Source: Actinomycetes bacterium (GTDB lineage: Bacteria > Actinomycetota > Actinomycetes > Mycobacteriales > Mycobacteriaceae). Taken from it: a DNA stretch of 64,000 nt. Below the pieces are notes generated by a model. It was not told where the DNA came from. It worked only from the letters and a program-made list of their open reading frames with translations, and did no database searches. A program made the translations under genes and the position numbers. This document shows, in pieces, positions 63,715 to 64,000 of the stretch. The number at the start of each line of letters is the position of its first letter. Position 1 is the first letter of the stretch. The stretch is from contig JAEZZR010000005.1 in assembly GCA_023418505.1 (NCBI GenBank), forward strand, positions 1 through 64,000. The letters are read 5' to 3'.

Positions 63715-64000
63715 ATGTTCACGGGAATTGTGGAAGAAAAAGGCACAGTTGTTGACATCACCGAGTCCGGCGATGCCATCGAGCTGACTATCAGCGCTTC
63801 CAGGGTGCTCAGCGATAGCGCCTTGGGTGATTCCATCGCCGTCAATGGTGTTTGCTTGACCGTGGCACAACGCACCGAGGACACCTTTACTGCCGATGTG
63901 ATGCAGGAGTCGCTCGATCGAACCAGCCTGGGCAGTCTGGAACCTGGTATGAAGGTCAATTTAGAGCGGGCGATGGGTGTCTCGGACCGGTTTGGCGGCC
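63715..64000 (+). CDS. ribE: Riboflavin synthase alpha chain (3' partial)
   Basis: RibE dismutates two 6,7-dimethyl-8-ribityllumazine molecules to riboflavin. The visible 95 residues show MFTGIVEEKGTVV, DSIAVNGVCLTVAQ and DVMQESLDRTSLGSL, the first lumazine-binding repeat. The gene runs off the right edge. It follows ribD by 48 bases, a normal order in corynebacteria; no FMN riboswitch is seen in this gap. Confidence 0.95.
   Translation, partial: MFTGIVEEKGTVVDITESGDAIELTISASRVLSDSALGDSIAVNGVCLTVAQRTEDTFTADVMQESLDRTSLGSLEPGMKVNLERAMGVSDRFGG

Overview
The window looks like part of the chromosome of a Corynebacterium-type actinomycete. The evidence is the mid-50s GC content (judged by eye), frequent GTG and TTG starts, mycolic-acid-bacterium genes for phosphatidylinositol mannosides (pgsA, patA, pimA), the actinobacterial host factor mihF, a PriA without helicase motifs, PdxS/PdxT vitamin B6 synthesis, and a gene order (ruvCAB-yajC-secDF-apt-rel-hisS-aspS-rarA-alaS-aroCKBQ-efp-nusB-pyrRBC-carAB-pyrF-mihF-gmk-rpoZ-coaBC-metK-priA-def-fmt-rsmB-rpe-rib) that I know from that group. 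I cannot name the species.

Layout. Positions 1-2373 hold two unusual genes: a lower-GC gene resembling the DUF3558 family, possibly cut by the left edge, and a 608-residue protein with a helical N-terminal half and a long Gly/Ser-rich tail. Positions 2679-3507 are a tRNA cluster: Gly, Val, Cys and a second identical Gly on the minus strand, closed by a clear terminator, and a Val(CAC) tRNA on the plus strand. Positions 3576-6126 form a secreted copper/heme group: CopC-like protein, PCuAC-like lipoprotein with a His-rich tail, and a Tat-exported DyP peroxidase. Positions 6284-12426 run thrS, a HIT protein and the inositol phospholipid/mannoside genes. Positions 12467-23802 carry pdxS-pdxT, yebC, ruvCAB, the yajC-secD-secF preprotein translocase genes, apt and rel. 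Positions 23873-32242 hold two minus-strand genes (cyclophilin, zinc metallopeptidase) among hisS, aspS, a metallo-hydrolase, a kinase-like protein and rarA.

Positions 32313-42836 hold alaS, ruvX, mltG, the shikimate genes aroE and aroC-K-B-Q with an embedded A24 prepilin-type peptidase, and an M24 peptidase. Positions 42896-52757 hold efp, nusB and the pyrimidine operon pyrR-pyrB-pyrC-carA-carB-pyrF, whose leader can fold into a hairpin that hides the pyrR ribosome binding site and carries a PyrR-type loop. Positions 52956-64000 hold mihF, gmk, rpoZ, coaBC, metK, priA, def, fmt, rsmB, rpe, ribD and the start of ribE, which runs off the right edge.

Most of the window is conserved housekeeping DNA. 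I saw no CRISPR array, insertion sequence, prophage or antiphage system. The parts that ordinary annotation does not explain are the left-edge gene pair, a possible decayed coding fragment beside the tRNA cluster, several short tandem duplications (some copying a stop codon or building low-complexity insertions), paired hairpins before thrS, and inverted repeats before metK, secD and mihF.
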